This document shows positions 22,319 through 32,940 of a stretch of 64,000 nucleotides of DNA, in pieces. A model generated the notes under the pieces. It did not search any database and was not told where the DNA came from. It saw only the letters and a program-made list of their open reading frames with translations. How positions within the stretch are numbered: position 1 is the stretch's first letter; each line of letters begins with the position of its first letter. Source of the stretch: Adiantum capillus-veneris (Eukaryota; Streptophyta; Polypodiopsida; Polypodiales; Pteridaceae); the NCBI GenBank assembly GCA_014529385.2, contig CM043946.1:15393077-15457076 (forward strand). The letters are read 5' to 3'. Made by a program: the position numbers and the translations under genes.

Positions 22319-23381
22319 ATGGATGTTCCCTCTCACTATAGGAAATTCACAATAGAGGATAGGAAGGTGATATTAACCCCACCTATTCGAGAGAGGAAGG
22401 AGAACGAATCTTATGACGGACCGGAGGATGCAAAAAAAGTTGATTTAGCAGCTCCAGGTGAGACGCCTAGACCGGTGTACATAGCCACAGATTTGTCTCC
22501 AAGCGAGGAAGAGAGACTTTTGAGTCTTCTCAGAGAGTATAGGGATGTGTTTGCATGGTCTTATAAGGACTTAAGGGAGTTGACCCATCGATATGCCAAC
22601 ACTCAATCCCACTGAAACAAGACGCAAAGCCTAGCAGACAGAGACCATACACATATAATGATACTTTTGCTAAGCGAATCAAGGAGAGATAGATAAGCTA
22701 ATGGAAGCTGAATTCATATACGAGATTGAACACACTGATTGGGTATCTCCGATTGTGGTAGTACCTAAGAAGAACGGAAAACTCCGAGTGTGTGTCAACT
22801 TAAAGAAAGTGAATGCTGCAACAATCAGGGACAATTATCCCCTGCCGATAACTGATCATGTTCTAGAGCGTGTATCAGGGAAAACAGCATACTCCTTTCT
22901 TGATGGTTTTTCAGGATATAACCAGCTAGCCATAGCACTGGAAGATCAACATAAAACAGCTTTTGCAACGGAGTGGGGAATTTATGCTTATCGGGTTATG
23001 CCTTTTGGTCTAACCAATGCTCCCGCAACCTTCCAGAGGCTGATGACGCATGCTTTCAAAGAATACTTAAGGCTGTTTCTCGAAATATACATGGATGACT
23101 TATGTGTACATTCTCTACTGAGAGATGAGCATCTAGAACACCTAAGAAAAGTATTTGAGAAATGTAGGACATATCGCATTTGTCTCAATCCTGAGAAATG
23201 TGTGTTTATGGTCCGACAAGGCAGAATTCTGGGACATATTGTCTCACAAAACGGAATATCCACGGATTTAGAGAAGATAAAAGTTATAGTGGATATGCCT
23301 AGACCAACCAATGCGAAACAAGTACAAGCTTTATGGGACATTGCGGATATTATAGACGATTCATTTACATGTACGCTATAA
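22319..23381 (+). pseudogene. Inner gypsy reverse transcriptase
   Basis: The pieces 22319-22615, a short frameshifted stretch to about 22700, and 22701-23381 make a Ty3/gypsy RT. Visible features are YRDVFAWSYKDL, HTDWVSPIVVVPKKNGKLRVCV, the palm motif FLDGFSGYNQLAI, MPFGLTNAPATF and the active site IYMDDLCVHS, then LNPEKCVFMV and GRILGHIVS. Frame losses near 22560, 22685 and 23320 each need a single-base change. All catalytic residues expected in this region are present. Confidence 0.9.
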
Positions 23382-23749
23382 TAGGCCAACCACTTTACAG
23401 GCTAATAGTGAACTTTGAATGGACAGAGGAATGTGAGGAATCATTCAAGAAATTGAAAGAGGCACTCATTACTGCTCCAGTCTTGAAATCACCAGATTGG
23501 GAGAAGATATTCCATGTGCACATAGATGCTTCTGCATATGCAATAGGATGCATTCTGGCTCAGCCAGAAGAAGGAAACATGGATTTTCCTATCTGTTACG
23601 CCAGTCGACAGCTCAACCATGCAGAGAAGAATTACACCACAACAGAGCGAGAGGGATTAGGAATGATATATGCTGTGAAGAAATTTCGGCATTATCTTCT
23701 AGCCAACAAGTTTGTGTTTTTTACGGATCACCAAGCTTGCTCTACCTAG
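23333..23749 (+). pseudogene. Inner gypsy RNase H
   Basis: The frame starts with the RT connection motif (GHCGYYRRFI) and has RNase H motifs HIDASAYAIGCILAQ (catalytic Asp), ICYASRQLNHAEKNYTTTERE (catalytic Glu) and FFTDHQA (catalytic Asp). It breaks at 23740-23749, and LLYLVNKPC is found in the next frame. I see no second archaeal-type RNase H between here and integrase, unlike the outer element. Confidence 0.88.
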
Positions 23750-25463
23750 TGAATAAACCATGCAATACCGGGAGAATAGTGAGATGGTTCATTATCTTAC
23801 TGGAATTCGACTTCACGGTAGTAGTAAAGAAAGGAAAAACACATCTTAGAGCTGATCATCTTTCGCGATTGACGAATGGAGAAGACCCTATAGGAGTAGA
23901 TGACGACATGCCAGACGCGTACTTGTTCAACATAGAAATGATACCTAAGTGGTCTCAAAATGTCGTTGACCTATTAACCTATGGAGGAGAGTTTGATAGA
24001 AGAGAATACAACCTAAAACATATTGCTATTCAGCAATCCAAGAATCTTCAATTGATTGCAGGAAGGTTGTATCAATTGGGAAATGATCATGTTTTACGAC
24101 TATGCATCAATCCTGAGGAATATAATATATATCTGTGCGAAGCACATGTTCAGGAATGTGCATTTCATTGTTCAAGAAGGAACACATATAGGAATTTGTT
24201 ACAATTGGGAGTCTATTGGCCAGGAATGAAAGAAAGCGTACATGAATATGTCACTGTATGTATTGTATGTTCATCAAAACCGCCAGCCGAGTATTCAACA
24301 TTATATCAGATAATGATCGCTCCAGAATGGAGTCAGTATATTGTTGAATATCTCACAAATAGAACTTTCCCAGAAGGAACGTCAAAAGCTCGTCAGAAAT
24401 CTGTAGAGACAGAAGCTAGAGATTACGCTTTAATAGGAGATCAACTCTATAAGAGAGGTAAAGACAACCAGCTTAGGATTTGCGCATCAGAGTCTGAGTA
24501 TGTGATAATCCTAGAGCAAGCTCATGGAGGAGTAGGTGGAGGCCATTTCTCAGGTGATAAGACAGCAAAACTTGTCTTAGCCGCAGGAATATGGTGGCCA
24601 ACATTACATATGGACGCTGAGGAATACGTTAAACGGTGTGATGACTGTCAGCGGACCAAAGTACCACTTAAAAGAGATGATATGCCGCTTAGACCAATGA
24701 TGGGGGCAAGAGCTTTTGCAAAATGGGGGATTGATTATGTCGGACCCATTTCACCTCCTGCATATAAGACTCATGCACAATACATCATTGTGGCTACAGA
24801 CTATCTAACAAAGTGGGTCGAAGCAAAGGCAACTCAAAAAGCAGATGCCAGGACCACGGCACAATTTCTGTATGAATACGTCTTTGTACGATATGGATTG
24901 CCAATAGAAATTGTGAGTGATCGAGGCACACATTTCATAAATGAAGTGATAGAGATCCTTCTAGATGAATTCATGGTAATCCATAGGAAATCAGCCCCGT
25001 ATCATCCACAAGCAAACGGACAAGCTGAAGCAACAAACAAAACCATATGCACGGTCCTCACGAAGATTGTATCTGAGTCGAGAACTGACTGGGACCAAAG
25101 TTGCATTCAACATTATGGGCATATAGGGTGGCATATAAAACATCCATAGGAACGACCCCATATAACATGGTTTTTGGGCTAAATGCTATCTTGCCAATAG
25201 AATTCTTGATTTCAACCTTAAGGGTGGCTAAGGATCTAGAGTGGACAGGGCACGAGCTCTCTGATAGAATAGATGACCTGGAAAAGCTAGATGAGCTTCG
25301 CCTAAAAGCAGTAGCTTCCATCTACGCTCAAAAAAGGCGACAAAAGGAATTTTTTGATAAGCATGTGCGGACTAAAGAGTTTAAGGTTGGGGACTATGTC
25401 CTAGTTTACACTCTGAAACAGCATGCTAAAAGCTTAAAAAGCGAGGGATGGGACCTCTGGTGA
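23750..25463 (+). pseudogene. Inner gypsy integrase with duplicated zinc-binding module
   Basis: The long piece (to 25149) contains one HHCC-like module (EAHVQECAFH then CIVC, about 24138-24270) and about 105 residues later a second (EQAHGGVGGGH then CDDCQ, about 24510-24650). The rve core follows: WGIDYVGPISPP, VSDRGTHFI and PYHPQANGQAEATNK give D, D, E. A one-base break near 25095 shifts to the 25101-25463 frame with TLWAYRVAYKTSIG and the C-terminal VGDYVLVY segment. The catalytic triad is intact. Integrase inserts the cDNA into the host chromosome; the HHCC module normally occurs once. Confidence 0.88.
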
Positions 25464-26274
25464 TTAAAGATCTATCACCAAGTGGAGCCGTCAAGCTTGC
25501 TACATTAGACGGAGAAGAAATGCCCAATTGGATTAGTGGATGCAGAGTGAAAAAGTATCTTTTGCCGCTAACCCAAGACATGCTTCTCAAAATACATCAA
25601 GAAAAGTTGCGTGTCAGAAAAAGAAAAAGATTGAGGAGGAAGCGCAAGCCGAGGCGAAGGAAAGAATGGAGAAAAGAAGACTACTGCGTCAGAAACAGCG
25701 CAATGAAGGAGCAATACGAATAAACGCAGTTAGTATAACAGAAATGGGGAATGACAAAGAAGAACCCATCATTGAATGCAAAGTAGGAACCAACCAAATC
25801 AAAGCCAGAGCACTATTGGATTCAGGAGCTCAAGCTAACCTACTTTCACTCAGTTTGTATAGACAATTGACAAATGACACTAAACTACAAACTGCCAAGC
25901 AAGAGTTAAAAAGTTACTCTGAGAATTCAATCAAAACTGTCGGATGCACAGTTTTACATATACAGATTAACCAATATGTGTATCCTCATATGTTTTACGT
26001 GGTTGAAGACCAAGCTACACAACATCCATTATTGCTAGGACAACCATGGCAGAAGCAATACAATGCAATGATTGACTGGAGTTCTAAATCAGTGCTTATC
26101 AAATACGAAGGTGAAAGTCAATCAGTTAAGTTCACCAAAGGAGCAGAGCCAACTCCAAAGGAAGAATCCACGGACAAGGGCAAACAACAAACAGAGAAAA
26201 GAAGAAGCAATGGCAACCAAAAGTTTCTATACAACCGGATTACTCTTCGACGAGGAATTCTCAACAGTGGATAA
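25448..26274 (+). pseudogene. Integrase tail and second retropepsin-like domain of the inner gypsy
   Basis: 25448-25600 carries the end of integrase (MGPLVIKDLSPSGAVKLATL). In the next frame (25540-26274) a basic/acidic helix-like linker leads into a retropepsin-like domain. It has KARALLDSGAQANLLSLSLY (catalytic Asp at about 25817), a middle part, then HPLLLGQPWQKQYNAMIDW with the Leu-Leu-Gly motif at about 26030. The order D-S-G-A, flap region, hydrophobic-L-G matches aspartic proteases of LTR elements. The first protease of this element lies upstream of RT at 21090-21350, so this is a second, differently sequenced one. Its function is inferred from motifs only. Confidence 0.8.
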
Positions 26275-26835
26275 GGAAGACAAGCAATTATATAACAGCT
26301 CAACCTTGGAAAAAAACGGAGTCAAAGTTGGTATGGAGACCAAAAAAGGTGGTGCCAGAAAACACAAACAGAGTCTTCAATACCAGACAACAGAGTGATC
26401 CCCGACAATCAAGGACAGTGAAACAGATCTGGATTCCAAAGAAGTTCATGACGGCACAAAGCTATAGCAAGCAAATTTGGATCCAAAGATTGTAAAAAGG
26501 AACTCCCTTCAATACAATCAACGGAAACTCCTAGGTATTTCAAGGCGAGGAAATCAACACACAGAACAAAGCAGGTTTGGGTCGCAAAGAGTTTGTGGCA
26601 AGCACAAGCAAAGCGGAAGCAGATTTGGATTGTGAAAAATGACAACAAGGTAACGAAGAATCCATCTACTGATTCTACTACCGAAGTGCCAAAACCAACC
26701 CAAAACCCGACCACCAATCCTTCAATCAAACAAAGAGCAGCTTTATTGGAAAGACTGTTGTATCATCGCTCTACAATTGCATTGGGAACTTATGACCAAA
26801 ACAACTACAATGCTTCACCCACAGACACTTCATAG
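26275..26835 (+). pseudogene. Tail of the pol region, two frames
   Basis: Hydrophilic, Thr/Pro/Lys-rich sequence reads in one frame to 26398 (TTGLLFDEEFSTVDKEDKQ) and in another at 26593-26835 (ending SPTDTS). No domain is recognisable. It probably forms the end of the polyprotein before the internal purine tract. Confidence 0.45.
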
Positions 26836-26856
26836 TCGTCCGGGAGGACTCAGACT

Positions 26857-26870
26857 AGGAGGGGGGGAGG
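26857..26870 (+). promoter_or_regulatory. Internal polypurine tract
   Basis: AGGAGGGGGGGAGG is followed by TATAC. It is as strong as the terminal tract at 32929-32940 and lies right after the last pol-like frame, 6.1 kb before the 3' LTR. It could be a second plus-strand primer site or the relic of an earlier 3' end. Confidence 0.5.
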
Positions 26871-28460
26871 TATACAGGAGCTACAAAGCAGCTACAAGCG
26901 GGAAAAACAAAGAAAAACAAAAATTATATTACAAGGGCAATGTCTTACATGATTTTGCAATTTTTTATGTTTGATTGCGGATATTGATAATATTTATGCC
27001 CTTATATACCTTGTTTTGCAACAAGAAGAGATCAAATGATGAATTTGGGTCTCTAGATGTGTAAATATCACTAAATAAGAGTGTTTTTGGAGCTAAAAAG
27101 TGGAAAAAAGTGGTAATCCAAGTCCAAAAATCACAAAGAAGTGTATATTCATATACACAGGGTTACCAGCTATTTATCGTGTATGTTTGGAATTTTTTTG
27201 GCTTCAATTTGCTATTTTCCTTTATTTTCTTAATAAAAATAAAAGAAAAATAAAAAAGCAGGTGAAATGAGATCGGAAAAAGAAAAGAATAGACGGTGAT
27301 GATCCTAATGACAAGGGCAACCCATGGTAAAAATGGGGTACAATTCTGAAAAAGTTGCGGAAAGCCCGAAATGACAGAATTTTGGCAAAGTGGACAATTT
27401 CTCAGAAACAGGTCAAACGGAGTCCAAATTGAGAAATTTCAAATCCTAAAGTGCATTTCACGACGAGATAGGAGCACATGTCAAATTTGGTAACAAGTGA
27501 TCCGGGAAGCCCGAAGTTAAGTATTTTTCACTTCACTATCAAGCTCATTTCCACTATTACCTTCTTGGAGAGAGCAAAGAGCACACAGGAGCATCCGACC
27601 TTCTACCGCCTTCTACGACTGCTACGAGAGCTCAGAGGACACCAGACATGAGAGGTAGACTCGTTGCCATAAGCTTTTGATGCTTATCGTTAACTTTTGT
27701 CGCGAAAACTCACCAAAACCAAGAAACAAGAGCAGACGGGGAATGGGGAAGAACGCTAGGTAGGGGCACAACCGCCTAACCAAACCTTGCAAGAACTTAG
27801 AGGTGGGTTACCCTAGTATAGGAGATGAGTTTCTAGCACTCAAAGCTCGAGAAAGAACGACTGAAAAACCCTAGGTCAACAGAGCCTGCAAGAGGCAAAC
27901 AGAAAAAAGTTGTCGGAACGACACAAAACTTCTCAGGAAGCTTAACAACATCGAGGGAAATGCAACCATGGAGTATCTCCGGGTTTGGATCACCAAAAGT
28001 AGGTCGGAACAACCGATTCGGCTGCGGACACACAAAGCGTCATTTTGGCATAACGGCTAAAATTGACGACCAAATGACATGAAACTTCACGAGCAGTTTC
28101 AACTATACATGGATGACTTATGTTTGCAAGCAAAACCCAAAAGAAAGCTGATTCACTTACCGATGGTGAAAAAGACGCTTTCGGGCAACCAAATGGATAA
28201 AGATGGAGAACGGGGAGCCAAAGTCAAGTCCAACCAACTGGATGGCTTCACAACATATCCAATGAGCTGGAAATGCAACTCTCAAGAAGAAAAGTTGAAG
28301 AAATTCAACTCCAAGGCAAAAAGACGACTTCGGAGACTGAAATGCCTATAAGGGGGCTTTTTAGCTAAACTGATGACTTTTTAAGTTGAAAACTAGTTAG
28401 CAGGGCTTAGGGCACTAGCACAAAGCATTCTTTGCACAAAAAGACCAACATTTCAAGAAA
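26871..28460 (+). other. Non-coding spacer between pol and the second palindrome array
   Basis: There is no domain-bearing frame. A 90-aa frame at 28079-28351 begins MKLHEQFQLYMDDLC. Its YMDD-coding stretch shares 20 identical bases with the RT active-site region at about 23087-23106, but nothing else of RT is present. The rest is A-rich. Confidence 0.6.
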
Positions 28461-29471
28461 AGACATCATACGCGTATGATGTCTCACAGCATGATTTTCA
28501 CATCCATTTCAACATTTGAGTGCATAGCCTCATTCCACATGTTAATCACATCCTATGAACCAAGTATCATGAGAATTGGAGTTAGAAAACCCAAAGAAAA
28601 CCAAAAAGACGCAAAGTAGGCCATAAAATTGATTTTTGGTCCTAATTTTGTCAAAATAACTCCAAACTCATTGAAACTTTGTAGGATTGTTGATTAACAC
28701 ATCTACAAGCTATCTGGAACCAAAAAGCACCATTTTGACACAAAAGACATCATACGCGTATGATGTCTATTTGCACTTACAGAGCCAAAAATGCTCATTT
28801 GTCATCATACATCCATTATATATATCTAATACATGCTACATATGAAGTTTGGAACCATTTGGTCAAGTGGATCACCCCATTAGCCCAATTAAGAGAAAAT
28901 CCTTCATACAAAGCCTATTTTTGTCCCAAATCCAACATATTCAAGTCCAAACCAAGATTTGAGTATAAACAGTCCTTCACTAGCACATGGAGAGTCCACA
29001 GAACCAATCCCATGAAAAATTGATGAAAAAGACATCATACGCGTATGATGTCTCCAGAGCCATTTTTAGCCCAAAATCTATCCAAACTTCATAAATCCAC
29101 TGAATAAGCCTATCTAAAGCCAAATCCAAGCTTATAGAGAAAATTGGTCCAAAAATGCACTAAAAGACATCATACGCGTATGATGTCTCACTATGTGATT
29201 TTGGCACCTCAGGGCTTCAACCACCAAACAGAAGTGTTCTACATGCCATTTGAAAGTAATCCACCAAGTTTTATCCAATTTGGATCATAAAATCCATTTC
29301 CCTTTCAAAATTTTGCCAAGAGCCTGAACTGGAGTAAACTGGCCAAAACTTGACCAAATGGGATCCAAACTCAAATCCAAGCATATGATACTCATGTATA
29401 CACTATCAGCTACAAGCACAACCAATATGAAGTCATTCCGACACAAAAGACATCATACGCGTATGATGTCT
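28461..29471. repeat. Palindrome array B (five copies) ahead of the 3' coding region
   Basis: Five perfect copies of the same 24-bp palindrome lie at 28461-28484, 28745-28768, 29030-29053, 29165-29188 and 29448-29471. Start spacings are 284, 285, 135 and 283 bp. The last four repeat the spacing pattern of array A (288, 125, 284). The DNA between them is related to array A but clearly diverged, for example the block before 29448 against the block before 17053. Confidence 0.97.
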
Positions 29472-29637
29472 CAAGCATGTTTTTGAGCCAAGTTTGCATA
29501 TTTTTTCACCTACATTGCATCCTTAGGCCTTGAATAGCTCATGTTTCAATTTTCAAGTCATTTGAATAGTTAAAAGCTTCATTTCGGCTTTCAGTACTAA
29601 AAAGACGCTAACTCTTGTAATTGGAGTTACAGGATCC

Positions 29638-30849
29638 ATGGATTCCGCTAAGTCATCGGCAAATAAGAGAAAAAGACCAACCATCAAGGATGCTCTTGCA
29701 GAGGCAGAACCTTTTGATATTCCAACAGAAACCCTCAAGCCAACCAAGACTTGGGTGGAGGAAGCAGTACTAGAAAAAGAGGGAATAAAGATCTACCAGG
29801 GGACTTTCAGAGATCCTCAAGGGCAATCGGTCAATGTGCCTATGATCCCACGAGAATTAGTGGATTATAGCAGATCAGAGAACATCAGCAGATACCTGGA
29901 AAAGGCTGACTTACACAGGTTCTTCACCTCGAGACCATCAGGTGTAGACACAAGAAGAGTGTATGAGTTGGCAACATCCATTCAGAAGGATGGGAAAGCC
30001 ACGTTGACAGCCATGGATGGAGAAACAGTTGAAGTACAGATCACTCCACAGCTCATTGCAGATGCATTGAAGCTGCACAACAAAGGGAGTTCTGTCAGAG
30101 AAAGAAGGGAGGCCATAGAGGTCTATGGATCAAAGAAACAAAATACAACCTACGGAGATATGGCAGATCAACGAGCGGCAACCCTTTGCCGATTATACAA
30201 CCAGTTTTTCCATGTGTGCAGTAAAAGACCGCAGAAGTATACTACACCACCCCATGCCATTGCGACAACCATCACATGGGCACTGAAGAGCAACATGCCA
30301 AAAGAGGTGAATTATGCTCAATACATCCACGAGCAAGTAATCGCCATGCACAACCAGAAGCCAAAGTACATAGGAGGAGGAGAAATCCTAACAAGAATAG
30401 CTTATGAAGCTATTGGAGCTAGGGATCAAGGGCCACAGATTCCCTCCCAGAATGAGTGGCTTAGAGAAGCCGATGAGGAGGAAGAACAGCAAGAAGTATC
30501 CAAGAGGGCGTCCACAAGAGCACGCCGAAAACTAGAAATAGTTTCAGAACCTGAGGAGGCCGTGGACGAGCCGCTCAAGAAGAAAGTGAAGAAGAAGGCC
30601 GATCCCAAGCAAACCAAAAGTCAAAAAGCCGCAAGAATGGAAAGGCTGGTGGAGCAGTTTAGAGCGGAAAGAGCTCTAAAGGGGGACTTCGAAGAAATGT
30701 GGGTGCCAGACCCCAGTAAAGTCGGAACCAGCTCAGCCAGGCCACATGTTGATCAATATGATCAATATATTAGAGCTTATGAGGAGTCGGAGGCCATACT
30801 GAGCAGCAACCTGTCGAGCCTTATACTGAAGAGGAAGTACAGCTTTTAA
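29638..30849 (+). CDS. First protein of the extra 3' region, plant-transposon-type domain
   Basis: This 403-aa frame opens with an ATG 167 bp after the last palindrome. Residues about 50-280 (FRDPQGQSVNVPMIPRE, HRFFTSRPSG, KATLTAMDGETVEVQITPQLIADALKL, CRLYNQFFH, TTITWALKSNMP) look like the 'putative plant transposon protein' domain in extra ORFs of plant gypsy elements. A strongly charged tail with several KKKVKKKAD-like basic clusters could be nuclear-localising. The frame ends at 30849, but acidic/coiled sequence continues in another frame, so the original protein was probably longer. Function unknown; family likeness is from memory of the domain's general look. Confidence 0.7.
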   Translation: MDSAKSSANKRKRPTIKDALAEAEPFDIPTETLKPTKTWVEEAVLEKEGIKIYQGTFRDPQGQSVNVPMIPRELVDYSRSENISRYLEKADLHRFFTSRPSGVDTRRVYELATSIQKDGKATLTAMDGETVEVQITPQLIADALKLHNKGSSVRERREAIEVYGSKKQNTTYGDMADQRAATLCRLYNQFFHVCSKRPQKYTTPPHAIATTITWALKSNMPKEVNYAQYIHEQVIAMHNQKPKYIGGGEILTRIAYEAIGARDQGPQIPSQNEWLREADEEEEQQEVSKRASTRARRKLEIVSEPEEAVDEPLKKKVKKKADPKQTKSQKAARMERLVEQFRAERALKGDFEEMWVPDPSKVGTSSARPHVDQYDQYIRAYEESEAILSSNLSSLILKRKYSF

Positions 30850-31927
30850 AAGCTGAGCTGCAAAAGGACGACAAGGGGAAGAAAAAAATAGATGAGTCTA
30901 CTGAACCTAAAGAGACAGTAAGGCAAGCAAACAAAGGGAAAGCCAAGGTGACTGAAGACAATCAGCCCTCTTTTACTGTTGTACCAAGCCCGAAGAAGAT
31001 GGAAATTATTGTGGAGGAAACCACAATAGAAATAGAAACAGAAATTATGGAAAAGCCGGAGGCCGGGACCAAGGAAAAGGAGATAGATCCAGTTCAGCAA
31101 AAGAAAGATGATTATGAGGATCTGGTAGCGATCGGATACAGTGAAGAAGAGGCCCTGGAGGCAGTTTATGGGATATCCCTACGGAAACAAGATGATCGGA
31201 AAGGGACGAAAGAAAAGACAAAGGGTACAATGGAAAGTGAAGAAAAAATGGTCGAGCCGAAGCCATTGGAGGTGGTGGAACAAAGAGCTGTCAAGTTGAC
31301 AGATGAAGATGAAAAAGACATGCACATGGTGCATGAACTGCTCAGCAAGATTAAAGAAAGATCCAGAGCAAAGGAAGTAGCACTTGAGACAGCAAAACAA
31401 AAGGAAGCAGAGTTGCAGAAGAAGTTAGAGAATGCTATGACTGAATCTGAAAGTCATAAAGCATCACTCTACGATGCAGGAAACGAGAGAGACGGCTTGA
31501 TACTCCAACTAGCCGAAGCTTCAAGAGAGGTAACAAGCTCACAGGAAGCAAAGGAGCGAATAGAAGATGAGCTGGAGGCAGCCAAGGATGAGCTCATTGA
31601 GCTAAGGGAAAGAGTCGAACTTCAAGAAAGGACAATCATGAGACTCAGAACCACCCTAGAGCTAGCAGAGCAGGAACAGAACAAGAGGGAGCCCTCGTAC
31701 CAGCTCTGGAAGAGCAGGTCAGAAGTTTGCAAAGAGAGCTGAGGTTAGAGCAAGTACAAAGATTGCACATGGCGGAGGGATCATTGGCTGCAGAAGAGAG
31801 GCTCACATCAGAAAACCAAACACTAAGGACAGAAAATGAGGCCCTCCGCAAACAGCTCCAAGACCTCCAAGAGCAACAAAGAAGAGAAACAGAGCCACCA
31901 CAAGAAGAAGCAGGGGAGCAGCCATAG
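30850..31927 (+). pseudogene. Coiled-coil continuation of the extra 3' protein
   Basis: The first frame (about 30850-31742) is Lys/Glu-rich. From about 31290 to 31700 it has long heptad-like stretches (KEAELQKKLENAMTESES, EELEAAKDELIELRERVELQ-type pattern). The next frame (31727-31927) continues the coiled coil (RLTSENQTLRTENEALRKQL). The two frames overlap near 31735, so one single-base shift separates them. It most likely forms a rod for self-association. No enzyme motif is visible. Confidence 0.65.
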
Positions 31928-32893
31928 AGTTACCTGAAACTGGAGAGGCAACCACAATTGAAGATCCAGCCCCAGTTCAAGAAGTGGCCTCGACTTCAGC
32001 AATCTCTGAAGAAGAAGAACAAAGGCTCCAGGACCAAATAGAAAAGTCAACAGAGGAAAGTGACAAGGCGGAAATGGAATGGGAAAGGAGACTCCTCATC
32101 TCCATTAGACTTCAAGGTTTAGACACAAAAGTGCTCCATGAAGAGTGGATGCAACCCAGCCTGCCTTTCCCTCTGATGAAATTTGAAGTGATAAAGACGA
32201 AAAAGAGAATAGAGGAGGAGCAGTATGTCGCTCTTTACGAAGGCGACATCACAAAGGATGAACAATCAAAGAAGATTGTAGATTCTCAACCTAGATGGAG
32301 GAAAGGTTGGCTGAACAAATACCCAGCCTACCTCATCTACTTGGTAGAGGCTCCAAAGAGATTCGGGAGGATGCAACCTTCTGCCCGGTGCCAAGAGTCA
32401 GAAGCTGGAAAGAGCATGGCAGGATTGCAGAAAAGAAGCCAAATTGGCTTAATTACCCAAGGATGCCAGGACCAAAGGAAGGAGAGAGAATAGGTAAAGC
32501 CTACATGGTGAAAACCCTAACGGGCACCATCAAACTCTTTACTGGCTCTCCTGACCTTTCGTGTCAGATGCTAAAGAAAATCTGCAGGACTCTCTTAGCA
32601 TGCATTGAAGTGTTCGCGCCAGATAAAGCCACGACCTCGAGTCTACTATCGACGGCCGACACAGTGACAGATATGATGTATGATCTTTCTTTGCAGCCAT
32701 CACCAAAGGTGTTACATCTCTTATACCAAAGAATTATGTTTTTGCCTAGCTTCCACATGCAAACATTCGAAGAAGCTTTCTACACCGGCTTTTTCACTCA
32801 CGAAAGCAAAATATTCCGCCCAACCTTGACCATCGGCAACCTACGCTACAAATCACAATTGCAGATGCTCAAGACGACAGGACTCTATTGATC
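31928..32893 (+). pseudogene. C-terminal module of the extra 3' protein
   Basis: Frame 31984-32493 has RLLISIRLQGL and PRWRKGWLNKYPAYLIYL. Frame 32295-32893 overlaps it and continues with KPNWLNYPRMPGPKEGERIG, TGTIKLFTGSPDLS, TTSSLLSTADTVTDMMYDL and a hydrophobic end before the stop at 32891-32893. It is a globular-looking, Trp/Tyr-containing domain that I do not recognise. It ends about 45 bases before the 3' LTR. I see no convincing transmembrane span or signal peptide, so an envelope identity is not supported. Confidence 0.55.
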
Positions 32894-32928
32894 AAGCCTA
32901 AAAGTCATGTCAGGGACGACATGAACGC

Positions 32929-32940
32929 GGAGGGGGGGAG
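32929..32940 (+). promoter_or_regulatory. Polypurine tract of the inner gypsy
   Basis: GGAGGGGGGGAG directly abuts the TG of the 3' LTR. Confidence 0.88.

Noticed and set aside
16356-29471. CRISPR-like appearance of repeats at regular spacing
   Set aside because: The units are palindromes 125-288 bp apart in a plant retrotransposon, with degenerate repeated spacers and no cas genes. Spacing and context do not fit.
29638-32893. Envelope gene of a retrovirus-like gypsy
   Set aside because: No signal peptide, transmembrane span or furin-like site is visible; a coiled coil and basic clusters dominate.
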